Positions 60,374-64,000 of a DNA stretch of 64,000 nucleotides are shown one piece after another. Below the pieces are notes generated by a model. It saw only the letters and a program-made list of their open reading frames with translations, searched no databases and was not told the DNA's origin. How positions within the stretch are numbered: the first letter of the stretch is position 1; every line of letters starts with the position of its first letter. Source of the DNA: Natronosalvus hydrolyticus (GTDB taxonomy: Archaea; Halobacteriota; Halobacteria; Halobacteriales; Natrialbaceae). Location: positions 124,001 through 188,000 of the forward strand of contig JAOPJZ010000002.1 of the NCBI GenBank assembly GCA_025517525.1. The letters are read 5' to 3'. The position numbers and the translations under genes were made by a program.

Positions 60374-61610
60374 GGTCACCTCGAGGGTCGAGTACGTCTC
60401 TGAGGCCGTCACCGGCGAGTTTGAACGCGGCGACGGTCGCCATCAGAACGAGGGCGGGTGTCGTCGAATTCCACCAGACCTCGAGCGGGTGATCCCTGAA
60501 CAGCCCCTCGGCGATGGTCATTCCCCAGGACTGGAAGCTGACGTGGAAACCGAGAAACGAGAGGGCGGCCTCGGTGAGCACCAGTACGGCGATCAGGTGG
60601 AAGGTTGCGGGGACGATGCTGTTCGTGATGTTCGGGAGGACGTGTCTGCGCAGAATGTAGGGGTTGGATGCCCCGATCACGCGAGCGGAACGGACGTACC
60701 CTTCCTCCCGGCGCTGGAGGGTTTCGCTGCGGACGATGCGAGCGATGCCGCCCCAGGAGAGCAAACCAAACGCAACGAGGAGGACGAACATGGAGTTGCC
60801 CACGAACAGGTAGGCGATCAGGTACAGCACGATAGCGGGGACGCTGAGCTGGACGTCGACGTAGCTCATCAGCAGATCGTCGAGGAGGCCGCCGTAGTAG
60901 CCGGCGACGACGCCGACGAGGGTCGCAAGTGGGACGATCACGCCGATGGTTACGACCGTCGCGTACAGGACCGGTCGGCTGCCGATAATCAGCAAATCGG
61001 TCATCTTGTACCCCCAGCGGTCGGTCCCGAGGGGGTACGTCCAGGTGCCGTGACAGCGCCGTTCACCGACGGCTTCGCCCGTGACCGTGCCGACGCAATC
61101 GGTGCGGGTCGACATATACGGCCCGTCGAAGCCGACCGGCGGTTGAAACCGATCCGGGCCGGGATTACCAGTCTCCATCGTCAGCCGCGGTTGTAACCCC
61201 GACAGAACCGCGTACAGAGCTATGGCGAGTACACCGGCCAAAACGCCCAGACTCACCAGCGTCAGCCACCGGCCCCGGAGTCGCTGGGCAACCCGTTTCA
61301 CTTCGCGCCGGCCTCGTTTGCCGACTCGAGGAACCAGACCGAACGCCACCCCGACGACGACCGCGAGCAATAACAGCCAGTCTTCGGGGCCAACTGCCCA
61401 CGACAGGACGAGATACAACTCGCCGGTCGAACGATGATAGAGATATACTGCGGCGAGCAATACCAGTCCGAACGCGAAGACGGTACGCTCGGGGCCGCCG
61501 GTCCGGTCGGCCGGTGACACGTGCTCCCACTCGATTTCCTCGAACGCGGCCTTCTCTTCGGTAGTTGGTGGCGTGGGAGGAGCTTTCGGTGGACCATCCG
61601 CATTCGTCAT
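60366..61610 (-). CDS. ABC transporter permease (DppC-like)
   Basis: 414 residues. N-terminal cytosolic stretch, then about seven helices; longer than bacterial DppC (about 300) because of two extra N-terminal helices and a loop with two cysteines (DCVGTVTGEAVGERRCHG). The inner-membrane permease domain has an EAA-loop variant: ARVIGASNPYILRRHVLPNI. The start is the ATG at 61610. Confidence 0.92.
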   Translation of the reverse strand: MTNADGPPKAPPTPPTTEEKAAFEEIEWEHVSPADRTGGPERTVFAFGLVLLAAVYLYHRSTGELYLVLSWAVGPEDWLLLLAVVVGVAFGLVPRVGKRGRREVKRVAQRLRGRWLTLVSLGVLAGVLAIALYAVLSGLQPRLTMETGNPGPDRFQPPVGFDGPYMSTRTDCVGTVTGEAVGERRCHGTWTYPLGTDRWGYKMTDLLIIGSRPVLYATVVTIGVIVPLATLVGVVAGYYGGLLDDLLMSYVDVQLSVPAIVLYLIAYLFVGNSMFVLLVAFGLLSWGGIARIVRSETLQRREEGYVRSARVIGASNPYILRRHVLPNITNSIVPATFHLIAVLVLTEAALSFLGFHVSFQSWGMTIAEGLFRDHPLEVWWNSTTPALVLMATVAAFKLAGDGLRDVLDPRGDHE

Positions 61611-61748
61611 CGATTGTCGTGCGAATCGCTCTCGCGATGTCGAATAAGTGTTGTGTATTCATCAGGACCGTCACGTTGATATAGTCGGCTACGGATACCT
61701 CGAACGAATCGTGTTGAGTCTGTACGGTCACTTCGAGGGTGAACGCTG

Positions 61749-62732
61749 ATGTCGCTCGGCCGACTCCTGCTCGAGCGAATCGTCCTCGGCGTTGTCGCCG
61801 TCTGGGCCGTCCTCTCGTTGCTTTTTGGGCTGTTTACGGTGACTGGCGACTGGGTACTCGACCGGATGCTAGGGGTCGCCGGTTACGGCGGGGCCGACCC
61901 CGAAGAACTCGCGGAGATGCGAGCGGAGTTCCTGGCCGAACGAGGGCTCGATAGACCCCTTTCCGAACAGTATCTCGACTGGATGGGGAACATGCTCACG
62001 CTCCAGTGGGGGTCGTCCTGGCAGAGCGGTGAGGCGGTGTTCCCGATGGTGCTCGAGGCGACGGGGCGAACGGCAGCGTACGTGGTCCCGTCGATGGTGC
62101 TCGCGACGGGAATTGGCCTCGCTGTTGGGTTGTACGCCGCGTCGCACCCCCGGTCGCTCCGTGGGGAAGGGGTGACGGCGACCGTTTATTCGCTGTTCGG
62201 GGTCCCGAACTTCTGGATCGGGTTTTTACTGCTGACTGCGGCGTCGACCGCGACCGTCGGCTTTCAGTGGCGACGGGAGTTCAACGTTATCGGGGAAACC
62301 CAACTGCCGTTCGTCTACGAGTACGTCCTGCCGGTCGTGTTGGTGACGACGACTCTGGCCGCCGCGGTCGTGAGCTACACCCGGGCGTATGCGCTCCAGT
62401 ATTACAGCGCTGACCTCACGAAACTGGTTCGGGCGAAAGGCGGCGGGCAGCGGGACGTCAGCCGCCACGTCCTTCGCAACGCGGCTATCCCGCTTGTCTC
62501 GCTGATTTTCGCCGAAACGCTCGCGTTGCTCGCCATCTCGGTGATCGTTATCGAGGCGGTTTTCGGCATTCCTGGCCTCGGATCGCTGTTTTACAACTCG
62601 GTCTGGTCGCGAGACATGCCCGTTATTCTCGGTGCAACCGTTGTCATCGTCGCATTCGGCGTCGTCGGCAACATCGTGCAGGACCTGGCGTACTCCTGGC
62701 TCGACCCGCGCGTGGATACCGGCTCGAGATGA
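61749..62732 (+). CDS. ABC transporter permease (DppB-like)
   Basis: 327 residues, six helices. N-terminal LLLERIVLGVVAVWAVLSLLFGLF and the EAA-type loop VRAKGGGQRDVSRHVLRNAAIPLVS are typical of the DppB/OppB family. It is read in the opposite direction to DppC-D-F and starts 138 nt from them, so the transporter is split over two divergent transcripts. Confidence 0.92.
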   Translation: MSLGRLLLERIVLGVVAVWAVLSLLFGLFTVTGDWVLDRMLGVAGYGGADPEELAEMRAEFLAERGLDRPLSEQYLDWMGNMLTLQWGSSWQSGEAVFPMVLEATGRTAAYVVPSMVLATGIGLAVGLYAASHPRSLRGEGVTATVYSLFGVPNFWIGFLLLTAASTATVGFQWRREFNVIGETQLPFVYEYVLPVVLVTTTLAAAVVSYTRAYALQYYSADLTKLVRAKGGGQRDVSRHVLRNAAIPLVSLIFAETLALLAISVIVIEAVFGIPGLGSLFYNSVWSRDMPVILGATVVIVAFGVVGNIVQDLAYSWLDPRVDTGSR

Positions 62733-62914
62733 GTTCCCCCGGGGCTCGAGATGCTGGACCGGGGCCGGGATGTCGGGGCCCGGAGAGATTCGATACTCAA
62801 GATGGCGTTGCTCGAGGCGAATTGTCACGACGAACGGTGGCTCTTTGCTAAATCATGTCACATTCCCACACACCGGCGGTGAATTAAATAGCATGTGTCG
62901 AACAGTATGCACGT

Positions 62915-63811
62915 ATGCACGAGGAGTCACCGTCGGTCCCCTCGAGTGACGGCTTTCAGGACCTGTCCGGACTCGACCCCGAAACCTACTACGACGAGTA
63001 CGGACACGAGGAGTGGGACCGCCTCGAGGCCACCCTCGGCGGGCACCTCGAGTTCGAGGGGACGACCGACTACCTGCGCCGGTACCTGCCGGAAGCCACA
63101 TCGAACGCCGAGACCCCGCGAGTGCTCGATGCTGGGGGTGGTGCCGGGCGCTATAGCGTTTGGCTCGCCGAACGCGGCTACGAGGTCACGCTCGCGGACC
63201 TGAGTCAGCGCCAGTGTGCGCTCGCTCGGGAGAAGGCTCGCGAACACGACGTCGTCGCCAACGTTACCGTCGAACGCGCCGATATCCGGCAGCTGCCGTT
63301 CGACAGGGATCGGTTCGACGCGGTCTGTTGTACCGGCGGGCCGCTCTCCCATCTCACCGACGAAACCGACCGGAAACGAGCACTCGGGGAACTGCGTCGG
63401 GTCGCTCGAGCCGGGTCGCCCGTCTTCGTCTCGGTGATGGGCCGACTCGCCGTCTTGCAGAACCTCGTCCGCTCGTTCCGGTATGCCCCCGGAATCCCGG
63501 CCATCGCTGCCGACGGCACCTACGACGCGGCGTTCGCCCGCGAACACCTCTCTCACCTCGAGGAACCGGGCTTTACGGCGTGTCATTTCTTCCGGGCGGC
63601 CGAACTCGAAGCCGCCCTCGAGTCAGCCGGCTTCCGCGTCGACGCGCTGGTCGGCCTCGAGGGATTCGCCGCGAACGTCGGGGAACAAAAAGATCTCGAG
63701 GACCTCGAGGACGAAACCGTCGAGGCCGTGACTGAGGCGGTTCGCGAACATCGCACCGATCCCGCGGTCGTCGATATGTCCAATCACATCTTGGCGGTCG
63801 CTCGAGCGTGA
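62915..63811 (+). CDS. Class I SAM-dependent methyltransferase
   Basis: 298 residues. Motif I is RVLDAGGGAGRYSVWLAERGYEV (glycine-rich SAM loop), motif II DVVANVTVERADIRQLPFDRDRFDAVCCTGGPLSHL, motif III GELRRVARAGSPVFVSVMG. Substrate unknown. The N-terminal DEYGHEEWDRLEATLGGHLEF is typical of a haloarchaeal group. Divergent context none; the ABC permease gene ends 182 nt upstream. Confidence 0.9.
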   Translation: MHEESPSVPSSDGFQDLSGLDPETYYDEYGHEEWDRLEATLGGHLEFEGTTDYLRRYLPEATSNAETPRVLDAGGGAGRYSVWLAERGYEVTLADLSQRQCALAREKAREHDVVANVTVERADIRQLPFDRDRFDAVCCTGGPLSHLTDETDRKRALGELRRVARAGSPVFVSVMGRLAVLQNLVRSFRYAPGIPAIAADGTYDAAFAREHLSHLEEPGFTACHFFRAAELEAALESAGFRVDALVGLEGFAANVGEQKDLEDLEDETVEAVTEAVREHRTDPAVVDMSNHILAVARA

Positions 63812-63958
63812 CTCCAGCGACCCAAACCCTGGAAATCCAAAGCTATGCTTTCTGTTGTAATATAACACAAAAATTAAAGTAAAATCACCTCACTTTCCTC
63901 GCCAACGCGTACCGTAAATCCACAAACCTACTTCACGGATTGTGCCCATGACTCGAGT

Positions 63959-64000
63959 ATGCAGGCTGTGACCTTCACCGGCCACGGGGGCACCGACGTG
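63959..64000 (+). CDS. MDR-type (zinc-binding alcohol dehydrogenase/quinone oxidoreductase) N-terminus, partial
   Basis: ATG at 63959 begins MQAVTFTGHGGTDV, the start of a medium-chain dehydrogenase/quinone oxidoreductase. Only 14 codons are in the window; assignment rests on this N-terminal pattern. Confidence 0.5.
   Translation, partial: MQAVTFTGHGGTDV

Overview
The window looks like a chromosomal segment of a haloarchaeon, probably from the Natrialba/Haloterrigena-type branch. Evidence: high GC, very frequent CTCGAG, highly acidic proteins, GTG starts, TATA-like boxes about 25-30 nt before start codons (leaderless transcription), Tat lipoboxes (RRQFL..., TRRQT...), an A-type ATP synthase, Pus10/TrmY tRNA modification enzymes, F420 genes and many small haloarchaeal zinc-finger families.

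Layout. 1-10.7 kb: end of the A-ATPase operon (atpA, atpB), pdxS, a DUF1405 membrane protein, a DUF7344-type regulator, valS, an unknown conserved protein and an MMPL/RND exporter. 10.7-16.1 kb: an acidic membrane-anchored protein, then two overlapping CPA2 antiporter genes lying between exact 20-bp direct repeats, then a DUF6293/HFX_2341-type regulator. 16-24 kb: a sodium:solute symporter with its DUF3311-like partner, an anchored wHTH protein, a CPBP protease, pgi and DUF5812. 24-31 kb: purU, engB, a GNAT enzyme, a universal stress protein, cofE with an F420-dependent oxidoreductase, and a cold-shock protein. 31-35.6 kb: a MoxR-DUF58-transglutaminase operon. 35.6-47 kb: mostly housekeeping (SUI1, rhodanese, NUDIX, RNase HII, Pus10, HtrA-like protease, TrmY, a P-loop kinase) plus small zinc-finger genes and a frameshifted amphi-Trp gene.

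47.2-58 kb is the accessory part. It begins at tRNA-Pro(CGG) and holds small orphan genes, palindromic MITE-like elements, a 504-residue secreted acidic protein with pentapeptide-like repeats, a 5'-truncated paralogue of it, a secreted staphylococcal-nuclease-domain protein of unusual architecture and a lipoprotein with an internal duplication. 58-64 kb: a dipeptide/oligopeptide-type ABC transporter (two ATPases and one permease leftward, the second permease rightward, no binding protein seen), a methyltransferase and the start of an MDR-type dehydrogenase.

No transposase, integrase or CRISPR array is present. There are, however, at least three copies of an 84-bp palindromic element and five orphan ends resembling right ends of IS200/IS605 (TnpB-type) elements. 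Two of those ends sit exactly on gene stop codons. Function calls rest on motif and family recognition from reading the sequence; no database search was run.
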